In this document: positions 15,212 to 22,832 of the stretch, piece by piece
How positions within the stretch are numbered: position 1 is the stretch's first letter
Layout: every line of letters begins with the position of its first letter
Source: JBDSKH01 sp050245915
Lineage (GTDB): Bacteria > Actinomycetota > Actinomycetes > Actinomycetales > Microbacteriaceae
Length of the DNA stretch: 39,391 nt
Assembly: GCA_050245915.1 (NCBI GenBank)
Contig: JBFWWZ010000026.1
Location: 1-39,391 of the forward strand
Reading direction: 5' to 3'
Made by a program: the position numbers and the translations under genes
The notes under the pieces: generated by a model
Databases searched by the model: none
Told to the model about the DNA's origin: nothing
What the model saw: only the letters and a program-made list of their open reading frames with translations

Positions 15212-15969
15212 GCGGTCACCTCCATCGCGAGCATGTAGGTGCTGATCTCGGCGGCGTCCATGCGCGCGCGGTCTTCGACGACCCGCCCGTCCGCCAGGAA
15301 CAGCACCCGGTCGGCGAAGCTGGCCGCGATCGGATCGTGCGTGACCATCGCGATGCTCTGGCCGTACTGCCGGCTGGCGTTCTGCAGCAGGCCGAGCACC
15401 TCTCGTCCGGTGCGGGAGTCGAGGTTGCCGGTGGGTTCGTCGGCGAACACGAGTTCCGGCCGGGTGGCGAGCGCACGGGCGATCGCGACACGCTGCTGCT
15501 GGCCTCCGGACAGTTCGTGCGGGCGGTGGCGCAGGCGGGCGGAGAGCCCGAGCGAGGATTCCAGCTCGTCGATCCACGCGCGCTCGGTGGTGTTCGGCCG
15601 CCGGCCGTCGAGCTCGAAGGGCAGCAGCAGGTTGCCTTCGACGTCGAGCGTCGGCACGAGGTTGAACGACTGGAACACGAAGCCGACCCGCCGGCGGCGC
15701 AGCAGCGTCAGCTGGGCGTCCGACATCCCCCCGATCTCGGCGTCGCCCAGCCAGACCCGCCCGCTCGTCGGGGCGTCGAGTCCGGCCATGATGTGCATGA
15801 GCGTCGACTTGCCGGAGCCCGAGGGCCCCATGATCGCGGTGAACTCGCCGCGCCGGATGCCGATGGTGACGTCGCGCAACGCGTCGACGCGGGTGCTGTC
15901 GGAGCCGTAGCTCTTCGTGAGGTTCTGAACGCGGGCGACGAGGCCCATGTCGGTCGTGGAGATGTCCAT
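15208..15969 (-). CDS. ABC transporter ATP-binding protein, MacB/LolD type
   Basis: ATPase of 253 residues. Walker A GPSGSGKST (48-56), Q-loop VGFVFQSFNLVPTLDVEGNLLLP (the form of MacB/LolD/FtsE proteins), signature LSGGQQQR, Walker B LVFADEPTGNLD, H-loop MVTHDP. It pairs with the overlapping FtsX-type permease. ATG 15969 follows a TAGCGT box by six bases and no ribosome site is visible, so translation is likely leaderless. Upstream lie an inverted repeat and a palindromic element, then the response-regulator gene. Confidence 0.94.
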   Translation of the reverse strand: MDISTTDMGLVARVQNLTKSYGSDSTRVDALRDVTIGIRRGEFTAIMGPSGSGKSTLMHIMAGLDAPTSGRVWLGDAEIGGMSDAQLTLLRRRRVGFVFQSFNLVPTLDVEGNLLLPFELDGRRPNTTERAWIDELESSLGLSARLRHRPHELSGGQQQRVAIARALATRPELVFADEPTGNLDSRTGREVLGLLQNASRQYGQSIAMVTHDPIAASFADRVLFLADGRVVEDRARMDAAEISTYMLAMEVTA

Positions 15970-15981
15970 GCTTCGACGCTA
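15970..15981 (-). promoter_or_regulatory. Candidate -10 box of the MacB-type exporter operon
   Basis: TAGCGT (15981-15976), six bases, then ATG. The hexamer is identical to that before the sensor kinase gene at 18014 and before comEA. Confidence 0.45.
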
Positions 15982-16030
15982 TGGACCGGGCGCGGGCGGC
16001 GGATCGGGCTGCGGTCGCGGTGCCGTCATC

Positions 16031-16050
16031 CTCGGGGATGAGATCCCGAG
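16031..16050. promoter_or_regulatory. Candidate operator upstream of the MacB-type exporter
   Basis: CTCGGG, 8 bases, CCCGAG: an exact 6-bp inverted repeat centred about 60 bases upstream of the exporter -10 box. Twenty-base dyads of this shape suit dimeric NarL/LuxR-type response regulators such as the one encoded next door. The link is inference. Confidence 0.35.
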
Positions 16051-16068
16051 CCCTCTGGGAGGTGTGCG

Positions 16069-16153
16069 CGCGCAATTCAGGCGTTGCTGCGTCGCGTCGC
16101 GCTCAGACGCCCGTGTTTCGCGACCTCAGCGGCGACAACTCCTGAGTTGCGCG
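16069..16153. repeat. Palindromic intergenic element, copy 1 (about 83-85 bases)
   Basis: Ends form imperfect inverted repeats: GCGCAATTCAGGCGTTG (16070-16086) versus GCGCAACTCAGGAGTTG (complement of 16136-16152), 15 of 17 identical. It begins two bases after the response-regulator stop and would fold into one long hairpin in RNA. The ends resemble those of the 81-base element at 28541-28621. No coding content; it fits a MITE- or REP-like unit and may act as terminator. Confidence 0.6.
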
Positions 16154-16155
16154 GG

Positions 16156-16824
16156 TCAGTCGACCAGGCGGTGCTCGAACGCGTAGACGACGAGCTGCAC
16201 GCGATCGCGCAGAGCCAGCTTCGCCAGGATGCGGCTGATGTGCGTCTTCACCGTCGCCTCGCTGAGGAACTCGCCCGCGGCGATCTCCGAATTGCTCAGA
16301 CCTCGGGCCGCGAGCAGGAACACCTCGCGCTCACGGGCGGTGAGGGTGCCGAACGCCTCCGGCTGCTCCGGCTCGGGGGCGCGCGAATCGAAATGGCGGA
16401 ACAGCTCGCGCATCGCCGACGGCGCGACCACGGCGGTGCCCGAATGCACGGCGCGGATCGCCGCGAGCAGGAACTCCGGGTCCGAGTCCTTCAGCAGGAA
16501 CCCGCTCGCGCCTCCACGGATGGCACGGATCGCCGCCTCGTCGAGGTCGAACGTCGTCAGCACGATCACGCGCGGGGTCGCGCTGTTGCGTGCCACGGCA
16601 TCCCGGATGATGCGCTCGGTCGCCTCGATGCCATCCATGACGGGCATCCGGATGTCCATGAGGACCACGTCGGGACGCGCCTCGGCGGCAAGCTCCACCC
16701 CGTCGAGACCGTTGCCCGCCTCCCCCGCGAATGCAAGATCGGGCTGGGAGTCCACCAGCATCCTGATGCCGGTGCGGAACAGCGCCTGATCGTCGACCAG
16801 CGCGACGCGGATCGGCGCGCTCAC
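16156..16824 (-). CDS. NarL/LuxR-family response regulator
   Basis: 222 residues. Receiver domain (residues 5-125): acidic pair D11-D12, phospho-acceptor D57 in VVLMDIRMPVMDG, T90 in VLTTFD and K112 in FLLKDSD. LuxR-type helix-turn-helix at about 158-222 (LTAREREVFLLAARGLSNSEIAAGEFLSEATVKTHISRILAKL). GTG 16824 overlaps the kinase stop as GTGA, so the pair is one cistronic unit. Phosphorylation by the adjacent kinase probably drives binding upstream of the MacB-type exporter genes. Confidence 0.95.
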   Translation of the reverse strand: MSAPIRVALVDDQALFRTGIRMLVDSQPDLAFAGEAGNGLDGVELAAEARPDVVLMDIRMPVMDGIEATERIIRDAVARNSATPRVIVLTTFDLDEAAIRAIRGGASGFLLKDSDPEFLLAAIRAVHSGTAVVAPSAMRELFRHFDSRAPEPEQPEAFGTLTAREREVFLLAARGLSNSEIAAGEFLSEATVKTHISRILAKLALRDRVQLVVYAFEHRLVD

Positions 16825-18014
16825 TGCGCGACCTCCAGCGCGGCGGGCACCGCCGGCAGCCAGGCCCTGACCACATACCGGCCGTCATCGGGCCCGGCCG
16901 TGAGATGCCCGCCGACCAGCAGGGCGCGCTCCGTCATGCCGGCGACGCCGTGACCGGTGGATGCCGTGCGGATCGCCCCGGTGCGTCCCGTCGGCGGTTT
17001 GAGGGCGCTCGACACCGTGAGGTCGAGGCCGTGCGGGGTCCAGCCGAAGTGCACCACGACGGGGCGCCCGATGTCGGCATGCCGGAGCGCGTTGGTCAGC
17101 GACTCCTGCACGATGCGGTACACCGCGAGCTGATGCGAGGTGCCGAGCGGCAGCGGCTCCCCCGTCACCTCCTGCGCGACCATGAGGCCCGCCGCATGCA
17201 ACTGCTCGTAGAGCCGGTCGAGGTCGACGAGCGCCGGCTGGGGGCCATCGCCCTGCGAATGCCGTAGCTGCGCCAGCAGCAGCCGGACATCGGCGAGCGC
17301 CTCCCGCGCCGTCGACGCGATCGTCACCAGCGCCGCCTCGGTCGCCGCCGGATCCTTCGAGGCGATGTACCGGGCGCCGTCGGCCTGCGCGACGACGACA
17401 GCGAGCGAATGCGCGACCACGTCGTGCATGTCACGGGCGATGCGGGTGCGCTCCTGCTCGGCGGCGACCTCCTGCTCGGCCGCCACCGCCTCCTGCCGGC
17501 TCTCGCGCGCCCGCCGCCAGGTGAGCACCGCGATGCCGAGCGTCCACGACAGCAGGAACGCCACCAGGCAGGACACGAAGACGATGAGCCCGCCGGCGAC
17601 GACGCTGCGCAGGTTCAGCACGTTGGAGAGGTCGCCGACGACCAGCTGGTCGAGCACCTCGGGCAGGGCGATCGAGAGGGCGACGACGAACGCCCCCACG
17701 AACGTGGACGCGAACCCGATCCAGCGCACCGCGCGCGTGCCGTACGCCGCCGTCGAGTACAGGATCGCGAGCACCGCGAGGTTCGACACGTTCGGCGGGA
17801 TGTCGGACAGCACCTGCCAGAGGCACACCGCCCACGCGATCCCGAGTGCCAGGATCGGGCTGAACCGGCGCGGGATGAGCGCGGCACCCATTCCGACGCC
17901 GACGAGCACGGGGCCGACGCCTGCGCTGCGCAGCAGCCCGTACCCGATCAGCACCAGCACCATCGGCACGACGATGTCGAACGCCAGCTGCCGGTGGGTG
18001 AGGGTGCGGAACAT
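16821..18014 (-). CDS. Two-component sensor histidine kinase (HisKA_3 type)
   Basis: Membrane sensor of 397 residues. The N-terminal half has about five hydrophobic segments (residues 10-165) with little extracellular sequence, so it senses at or within the membrane, as intramembrane kinases do. Cytoplasmic part: coiled-coil linker (WRRARESRQEAVAAEQEVAAEQERTR), dimerisation helix with phospho-acceptor H197 (IARDMHDVVAHSLAVVV), and an ATPase domain with N-box VQESLTNALRHA and G-box TGHGVAGMTERA. ATG 18014 is preferred over a GTG nine codons upstream because TAGCGT sits seven bases before it. Confidence 0.94.
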   Translation of the reverse strand: MFRTLTHRQLAFDIVVPMVLVLIGYGLLRSAGVGPVLVGVGMGAALIPRRFSPILALGIAWAVCLWQVLSDIPPNVSNLAVLAILYSTAAYGTRAVRWIGFASTFVGAFVVALSIALPEVLDQLVVGDLSNVLNLRSVVAGGLIVFVSCLVAFLLSWTLGIAVLTWRRARESRQEAVAAEQEVAAEQERTRIARDMHDVVAHSLAVVVAQADGARYIASKDPAATEAALVTIASTAREALADVRLLLAQLRHSQGDGPQPALVDLDRLYEQLHAAGLMVAQEVTGEPLPLGTSHQLAVYRIVQESLTNALRHADIGRPVVVHFGWTPHGLDLTVSSALKPPTGRTGAIRTASTGHGVAGMTERALLVGGHLTAGPDDGRYVVRAWLPAVPAALEVAQ

Positions 18015-18027
18015 GCCGTCCACGCTA
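18015..18027 (-). promoter_or_regulatory. Candidate -10 box of the sensor kinase operon
   Basis: TAGCGT (18027-18022), seven bases, then ATG: a leaderless arrangement. The box abuts the era terminator hairpin. Confidence 0.45.
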
Positions 18028-18029
18028 AA

Positions 18030-18047
18030 CGCTGCGCCCACGCAGCG
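18030..18047 (-). terminator. Terminator hairpin after era
   Basis: CGCTGCG-TGGG-CGCAGCG on the transcript, 7-bp stem with a 4-base loop, followed by TTTAG, located 20 bases after the era stop. The T-run is short, as often in high-G+C actinobacteria. Confidence 0.5.
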
Positions 18048-18066
18048 GATCAGCCTGCCGATGTAG

Positions 18067-18960
18067 CTAGAAGCCGAGCCGGCCGAGCTGTTTCGGGTCG
18101 CGTTGCCACTCCTTGGCGACCTTCACCCGCATGGAGAGGAACACCTGCCGGCCCACCAGCTCCTCGATGGAGCCGCGGGCGCGCGCCCCGACCTCCTGCA
18201 GGCGGGAGCCTTTGTGACCGATGACGATGCCTTTCTGGCTGTCGCGCTCCACCCACAGGTTCGCGTAGATCTCGAGCAGATCTTTGTCGTCGCGCTCCAC
18301 CATGTCGTCGATGGTGACCGCCAGCGAATGCGGCAGCTCGTCGCTGACGCCTTCGAGCGCAGCCTCCCGGATCAGCTCGGCGATCCGCCCCTCCAGGGTC
18401 TCGTCGGTGGTGGCGTCCTCCGGGTACAGCGCCGGCCCGGGCGGCAGCAGCTCGATCAGGGCCTTCAGCAGCACATCCAGCTGGATGCGGCTGGTCGCCG
18501 ACACCGGGACGATCGCCTCCCAGTCGCGCAGCTGGCTCACCGCGAGCAGCTGCTCCCCGACCGTGTTCTTGCCGACGGCGTCGATCTTGGTGACGATCGC
18601 GACCTTCTTGGCGCGCGGGAACGCATCGAGCGACTCGTTGATGAACCGGTCACCCGGCCCGATCTTCTCGTCGGCGGGGATGCAGAAGCCGATCACATCC
18701 ACGTCGCCGAGCGTGCTGGTGACCACGTCGTTGAGGCGCTGCCCCAGCAGGGTGCGGGGACGGTGGATGCCGGGCGTGTCCACGATCACCAGCTGACCGG
18801 ATGGCGCATGCACCACACCGCGGATGGCGCGTCGCGTGGTCTGCGGCTTCGACGACGTGATCGCGACCTTCTCGCCGACCAGCGCGTTCGTCAGGGTCGA
18901 TTTGCCGACATTCGGGCGACCGACGAAGGTGGCGAACCCGGAGCGCGGTTCAGTCCCCAT
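18067..18960 (-). CDS. era: GTPase Era
   Basis: Ribosome-assembly GTPase that binds the 3' end of 16S rRNA through a KH domain. The 297-residue product has G1 GRPNVGKS (14-21), the G2 region SKPQTTR, G3 DTPGIH, G4 TKID and G5 SATS, and a C-terminal KH type 2 domain with GIVIGHKGSRLQEVG. The start ATG overlaps the 3' end of the CBS/CorC gene by 11 bases. It is last in the hinT, phoH, ybeY, corC-like, era operon, which groups ribosome maturation factors. Confidence 0.97.
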   Translation of the reverse strand: MGTEPRSGFATFVGRPNVGKSTLTNALVGEKVAITSSKPQTTRRAIRGVVHAPSGQLVIVDTPGIHRPRTLLGQRLNDVVTSTLGDVDVIGFCIPADEKIGPGDRFINESLDAFPRAKKVAIVTKIDAVGKNTVGEQLLAVSQLRDWEAIVPVSATSRIQLDVLLKALIELLPPGPALYPEDATTDETLEGRIAELIREAALEGVSDELPHSLAVTIDDMVERDDKDLLEIYANLWVERDSQKGIVIGHKGSRLQEVGARARGSIEELVGRQVFLSMRVKVAKEWQRDPKQLGRLGF

Positions 18961-20227
18961 CGAAGGCCTCCTGGGCGTCCATGAGCGCCTGGTCGCGCTC
19001 CACGATCAGGGTACGCAGCAGCTTGCGGCGGCCCTCCACGCGTTCGGCCCGCAGGATCAGCCCCGACACGACGGCGCGCGAACCCGCGTCGGGGAGACGT
19101 CCCACTGCCTTGATCAGCAGGCCGCCCGCGGAGTCGACGTCGTCGTCGTCGAGCTCGATCCCGAACAGGTCGCCCAGTTCGTCTTTCGGCAGCCGTGCGC
19201 TCACCCGGAACACGCCGCCCCCGAGGTCCGTGACGTCGGGCGTCTCGCGGTCGTACTCGTCGGAGATGTCGCCCACGAGCTCCTCGATGAGGTCCTCCAT
19301 GGTGACGAGGCCGGCGATGCCGCCGTACTCGTCGACGACCATCGCCAGATGGTTGGAGTCCAGCTGCATCTGCCGCAGGGTGTCGTCGGCCTTCTTCGAT
19401 TCGGGGACGAACAGGGCCGGACGTGCGACGTCGCGCACCACCGCATCCATCGCGTTCTCGTAGACGAGGCGGGCGACGTCGCGCAGGTACAGGATGCCGA
19501 GCACCTCGTCCGCGTCTTTGCCCACGACGGGCATGCGCGAGACGCCGGTGGCGAGGAACTGCTTCATCGCGTCGCCGAGGGAGGCGTCGTCGTCGATGGT
19601 GATCATGTCGGTGCGCGGGATCATCACCTCGCGCACCACCGTGTCGCCCCACTCGAAGATGGAGTGGATCAGCTCGCGGTCGTCCTGTTCGAGCACGTCG
19701 AGTTCGGCGGCCTCGTCGACCATGCTGAGCAGCTGCTCTTCGCTCGAGAAGGTCTGGGTGCGGGGCCGGCCGGGGGTGACCCGGTTGCCGATGGCGACGA
19801 GTGCGGCGGCGAGCGGGCCGAGCAGCACGCGGGTGGCGTGCACGGGGAACGCGGCGACCAGCATGAGGCCCCGTGCGTGGGCGCGGCCGACCGAGCGGGG
19901 GCTGGAGCCGACGAGCACGAACGAGACGCCGGTCATGATGAGGGCGGCGATCAGCAGCACCCACCACCACTGGTCGATCAGCGTGACGAGGGCGAGGGTG
20001 ACGAGCACCGCCGCCGTCGTCTCCGACGTGACCCGCAGGAAGTTGACCGCGTTGACGTGCGAGGGGACGTCCGCCGCGATGGCGAGCAACGACCGGCGCA
20101 CGCGACTGCCGGATGCCAGCTCGATCAGGTCGGTGCGACTCAGCACCCCGAGGGCCGCGTCCGCCGCCGCCAGGAGGCCGCCGAAGGCGACGAGCACCAC
20201 GGCGACGGCGACGAACACCCCGATCAC
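18950..20227 (-). CDS. CNNM/CorC-type transporter-associated protein (DUF21, CBS pair, CorC_HlyC)
   Basis: Membrane protein of 425 residues related to the CNNM/CorC group, implicated in magnesium and cobalt handling (older annotations: hemolysin). N-terminal DUF21 membrane domain (about 1-140); cytoplasmic CBS pair (about 195-325: MIPRTDMITIDDDASLGDAMKQFL and MQLDSNHLAMVVDEYGGIAGLVTMEDLIEELVGDI); C-terminal CorC_HlyC domain (DVTDLGGGVFRVSARLPKDELGDLFG...DVDSAGGLLIKAVGRLP). GTG 20227 is chosen because the first membrane helix starts there; it lies four bases after the ybeY stop. Conserved between ybeY and era in actinobacteria. Confidence 0.93.
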   Translation of the reverse strand: MIGVFVAVAVVLVAFGGLLAAADAALGVLSRTDLIELASGSRVRRSLLAIAADVPSHVNAVNFLRVTSETTAAVLVTLALVTLIDQWWWVLLIAALIMTGVSFVLVGSSPRSVGRAHARGLMLVAAFPVHATRVLLGPLAAALVAIGNRVTPGRPRTQTFSSEEQLLSMVDEAAELDVLEQDDRELIHSIFEWGDTVVREVMIPRTDMITIDDDASLGDAMKQFLATGVSRMPVVGKDADEVLGILYLRDVARLVYENAMDAVVRDVARPALFVPESKKADDTLRQMQLDSNHLAMVVDEYGGIAGLVTMEDLIEELVGDISDEYDRETPDVTDLGGGVFRVSARLPKDELGDLFGIELDDDDVDSAGGLLIKAVGRLPDAGSRAVVSGLILRAERVEGRRKLLRTLIVERDQALMDAQEAFDGD

Positions 20228-20231
20228 CGGG

Positions 20232-20693
20232 TCACCGTCGTCGCTCGTCCAGGGTGAAACCGACGAGGATGTCGCGCTGGATGCCGAACATCTCTTTCTC
20301 GTCGTCCGGTTCCGCGTGATCGAAGCCGAGCAGGTGCAGGATGCCGTGGGCGGTGAGCAGCAGCATCTCGTCCAGCGGGGTGTGGCCGGCGCTCTCCGCC
20401 TGGGCGATCGCCACCTGCGGGCAGAGCACGATGTCGCCGAGCAGGCCGGCGGGAGTGATCTCGTCTTCGCTGCCGGGCCGCAGCTCGTCCATCGGGAAGC
20501 TGAGCACGTCGGTCGGACCGGGCTCGTCCATCCACTGCACGTGCAGCTGCTCCATCGCGGCCTCATCCACCATCAGGATCGCGAGGTCCGCGTCGCGGTG
20601 CACGTGCAGGTGGTCGAGTGCGTAGGTGGCGAGCCGCTGCAGCGCGCCCTCGTCGACCTCGGCGCCGGACTCGTTGTTGATCTCGATGCTCAT
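20232..20693 (-). CDS. ybeY: Endoribonuclease YbeY
   Basis: Metal-dependent single-strand RNase needed for 16S rRNA 3' end maturation and ribosome quality control. The 153-residue product has the zinc motif HGILHLLGFDH (H116, H120, H126) and the upstream TDVLSFPMDE and GDIVLCPQVA motifs. ATG 20693 is within a few bases of the phoH stop (20716), with a partial intergenic repeat squeezed between them. Confidence 0.97.
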   Translation of the reverse strand: MSIEINNESGAEVDEGALQRLATYALDHLHVHRDADLAILMVDEAAMEQLHVQWMDEPGPTDVLSFPMDELRPGSEDEITPAGLLGDIVLCPQVAIAQAESAGHTPLDEMLLLTAHGILHLLGFDHAEPDDEKEMFGIQRDILVGFTLDERRR

Positions 20694-20696
20694 CGG

Positions 20697-20721
20697 ATGA
20701 TCTCGACAGGCTCGATCACCG
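20697..20721. repeat. TTTCGACA-type intergenic repeat, partial or diverged copy
   Basis: ATGATCTCGACAGGCTCGATCACCGG resembles the short TTTCGACAGGCTCAACCACCG units that I recall between Microbacteriaceae genes. It fills the phoH-ybeY gap and runs into the phoH stop. Relation to the copies at 3704 and 32364 rests on TCGACA and the position only. Confidence 0.4.
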
Positions 20722-21744
20722 GCGACGCCCCTTGGCGGGACCGGGCTGCGGTTTGTCGGTCTTCTCGTGCGCGTACCGCTTCGCCTGGGTGACCTCGTCG
20801 AACTTCGTGTACGCGTCGACGATCCGCCCGACCAGGCTGTGCCGCACCACGTCGTCGGAGGTGAGGGTGGCGAAGTGGATGTCGTCGATCTCTTTCAGCA
20901 CCTGCGTCACGAGCCGGAGCCCGCTGGTGCCGGTCGGCAGGTCGATCTGGGTGATGTCACCCGTGACCACCATGCGGGTGCCGAACCCGAGCCGGGTGAG
21001 GAACATCTTCATCTGCTCGGGCGTGGTGTTCTGCGCCTCGTCGAGCACCACGAACGCGTTGTTGAGCGTTCGCCCGCGCATGTAGGCGAGCGGAGCGACC
21101 TCGACGGTGCCGGCGGCGAGCAGCTTCGGCACGAGCTCGGGATCCATCATCTCGTTGAGCGCATCGTAGAGGGGGCGCAGGTACGGGTCGATCTTGTCGG
21201 TGAGGGTGCCGGGCAGGAACCCGAGACGCTCCCCCGCCTCGACCGCGGGCCGGGTCAGGATGATGCGGTCGACCTCTTTGCGCTGCAGTGCCTGCACGGC
21301 CTTCGCCATCGCCAGGTAGGTCTTGCCGGTACCGGCGGGGCCGATCCCGAAGGTGATCGTGTTCTGGTCGATCGCGTCGACGTACGCCTTCTGCCCGAGG
21401 GTCTTCGGCCGGATGCTGCGGCCGCGGCTGGTGAGGATCGCCTGGCTGAGCACCTCGGCAGGGCTGCCCTGTCCGCGTTCGAGGATGCGGGCGGAGCTGG
21501 TCACGTCGACGGGGCCGAGGTCGGTGCCGTTGCGCACCATCTGAATCAGTTCGCTCACCAGCCGTTCGGCCGCCGCGACCTGCTCCTGCGGTCCTTCGAG
21601 GGTCACCTGGTTGCCCCGGACGAGCACCGTCACCTCGGGGAACTGATGCTCGATGGTGGTCAGCAGCCGGTCTTGCGGACCGAGAAGCCGGACCATGGCG
21701 ACGCCGTCGACCTGGAGCTCGGCGTGCGCATCAGAGTCTGCCAA
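20716..21744 (-). CDS. phoH: PhoH-like ATPase
   Basis: Cytosolic P-loop ATPase of 342 residues of the PhoH/YbeZ type, linked with YbeY to rRNA processing. Walker A GPAGTGKT (135-142), DRIILTRPAVEAGERLGFLPG, NNAFVVLDEAQNTTPEQMKMFLTRLG (Walker B) and VTGDITQIDLP. An N-terminal KH-like stretch (VTVLVRGNQVTLEG) precedes it. TTG 21744 is proposed as start: GAGGAAGG lies five bases before it, and it overlaps the hinT 3' end by 14 bases. An ATG at 21696 is the conservative alternative but lacks a clear ribosome site. Confidence 0.94.
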   Translation of the reverse strand: MADSDAHAELQVDGVAMVRLLGPQDRLLTTIEHQFPEVTVLVRGNQVTLEGPQEQVAAAERLVSELIQMVRNGTDLGPVDVTSSARILERGQGSPAEVLSQAILTSRGRSIRPKTLGQKAYVDAIDQNTITFGIGPAGTGKTYLAMAKAVQALQRKEVDRIILTRPAVEAGERLGFLPGTLTDKIDPYLRPLYDALNEMMDPELVPKLLAAGTVEVAPLAYMRGRTLNNAFVVLDEAQNTTPEQMKMFLTRLGFGTRMVVTGDITQIDLPTGTSGLRLVTQVLKEIDDIHFATLTSDDVVRHSLVGRIVDAYTKFDEVTQAKRYAHEKTDKPQPGPAKGRRR

Positions 21745-22087
21745 GGGAGCCTTCCTCTTCGGTGCCGCCCGCGAGGACGTGGGCGTGCACATGGAACACG
21801 GTCTGGCCGGCGTCTTCGCCGGTGTTGAACACGAGCCGGAACTGTCCGTTCGCGTGCTGCGCGGCCAGGGTGCGAGCGGTGCCGACGATCTCGGCGAGCA
21901 GGTGCGGGTCGGCAGCGGAGAGCTCGCCGACGTCGCGGTAGTCGGCCGCCTTCGGGAACACCAGCAGGTGCACCGGCGCCTGCGGCTTGATGTCGCGGAT
22001 GGCGAGCAGCCGCTCGTTCTCGAACACGATGTCGGCGGGCAGTTCGCGCGCGACGATGCGCTCGAAGACGGTGGGCTCGGTCGACAT
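21731..22087 (-). CDS. HIT-family nucleotide-binding protein (HinT-like)
   Basis: Histidine-triad purine nucleoside phosphoramidase of 118 residues. Triad HVHAHVL (H99, H101 nucleophile, H103), preceded by the family's DIKPQAPVHLLVFPK and RLVFNTGEDAGQTVFH. It leads the phoH-ybeY-corC-era operon; ATG 22087 lies six bases after a TAAGCT box, so the operon transcript probably starts at this ATG. Confidence 0.95.
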   Translation of the reverse strand: MSTEPTVFERIVARELPADIVFENERLLAIRDIKPQAPVHLLVFPKAADYRDVGELSAADPHLLAEIVGTARTLAAQHANGQFRLVFNTGEDAGQTVFHVHAHVLAGGTEEEGSLGRL

Positions 22088-22099
22088 GCCTCTAGCTTA
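22088..22099 (-). promoter_or_regulatory. Candidate promoter of the hinT-phoH-ybeY-era operon
   Basis: TAAGCT (22099-22094), six bases, then ATG. It lies in the short gap after the rsmE stop (22111), separating this operon from hrcA-dnaJ-rsmE. Confidence 0.45.
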
Positions 22100-22110
22100 A
22101 GGCTCGCCGC

Positions 22111-22827
22111 TCACCATCTGCCGAGGCGGAGGTTCAGCACGGCGAGCGCCGCGGGACCCGCGGTGGACGTGCGCAGCACCTCCGGGCCGAGACGCACATG
22201 GTGCTCGAAGCGGGCGAGCTCCGCCGGCGACACCCCGCCCTCGGGCCCGACGACGAGGGTGATGCGCTCGTGCTCGCCGAGCGGCACCTCGCTGAGGGGG
22301 GTGGATGCCGTGGGCTCCAGCACGAGAACCAGACCCGGCAGGGTGGCCAGCTGCGCCGTCGTCGACGCGTCGGCCACGTCCGGAACCCATGCCCGGATCG
22401 ACTGCTTGCTCGCCTCCCGCACGATGCTGCGCCACCGTTCGCGGCCTTTCGCGGCCTTCATCCCGTCCCATCGGGAGACGGAGCGCTCCGCCTGCCACGG
22501 GATGACGCCGCTCACCCCCAGCTCGGTGGCCGCCTGGATCGCGAGCTCGTCGCGGTCGCCCTTCGCGAGCGCCTGCGCCAGCCAGAGCTGCGGCACCGGT
22601 GCCTCCTCCCGCCGCAGCAGCTGCACGTCGAGTTCGAGCTCGCCGCCCTCCGTGGACGAGACGGTTCCTTCGACGATCAGGCCGGCGCCGTCACCGACGG
22701 CGAGCTGCTCGCCGACCCGCACCCGCGCGACGGTGATCGCATGCCGCGCCTCGTCGCCGATGATGCGCACCCGGCCGGTCGCGGCATCCTGTTCGCTCAG
22801 TGCGGGATCGAGGTAGAGCGACGCCAT
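22111..22827 (-). CDS. rsmE: 16S rRNA (uracil1498-N3)-methyltransferase RsmE
   Basis: SPOUT-family rRNA methyltransferase of 238 residues. N-terminal PUA-like part (ARHAITVARVRVGEQLAVGDG), then WLAQALAKGDRDELAIQAATELGV, ASKQSIRAWVP, and the knotted SAM site (TLVVGPEGGVSPAEL and LGPEVLRTSTAGPAALAVLN). ATG 22827 lies five bases after the dnaJ stop, so it is the third gene of the hrcA operon. Confidence 0.95.
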   Translation of the reverse strand: MASLYLDPALSEQDAATGRVRIIGDEARHAITVARVRVGEQLAVGDGAGLIVEGTVSSTEGGELELDVQLLRREEAPVPQLWLAQALAKGDRDELAIQAATELGVSGVIPWQAERSVSRWDGMKAAKGRERWRSIVREASKQSIRAWVPDVADASTTAQLATLPGLVLVLEPTASTPLSEVPLGEHERITLVVGPEGGVSPAELARFEHHVRLGPEVLRTSTAGPAALAVLNLRLGRW

Positions 22828-22832
22828 GCGGG

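Noticed and set aside
18015..18041. GTG at 18041 as start of the sensor kinase
   Set aside because: It falls in the era terminator region upstream of a good -10 box; the ATG at 18014 fits the leaderless spacing.
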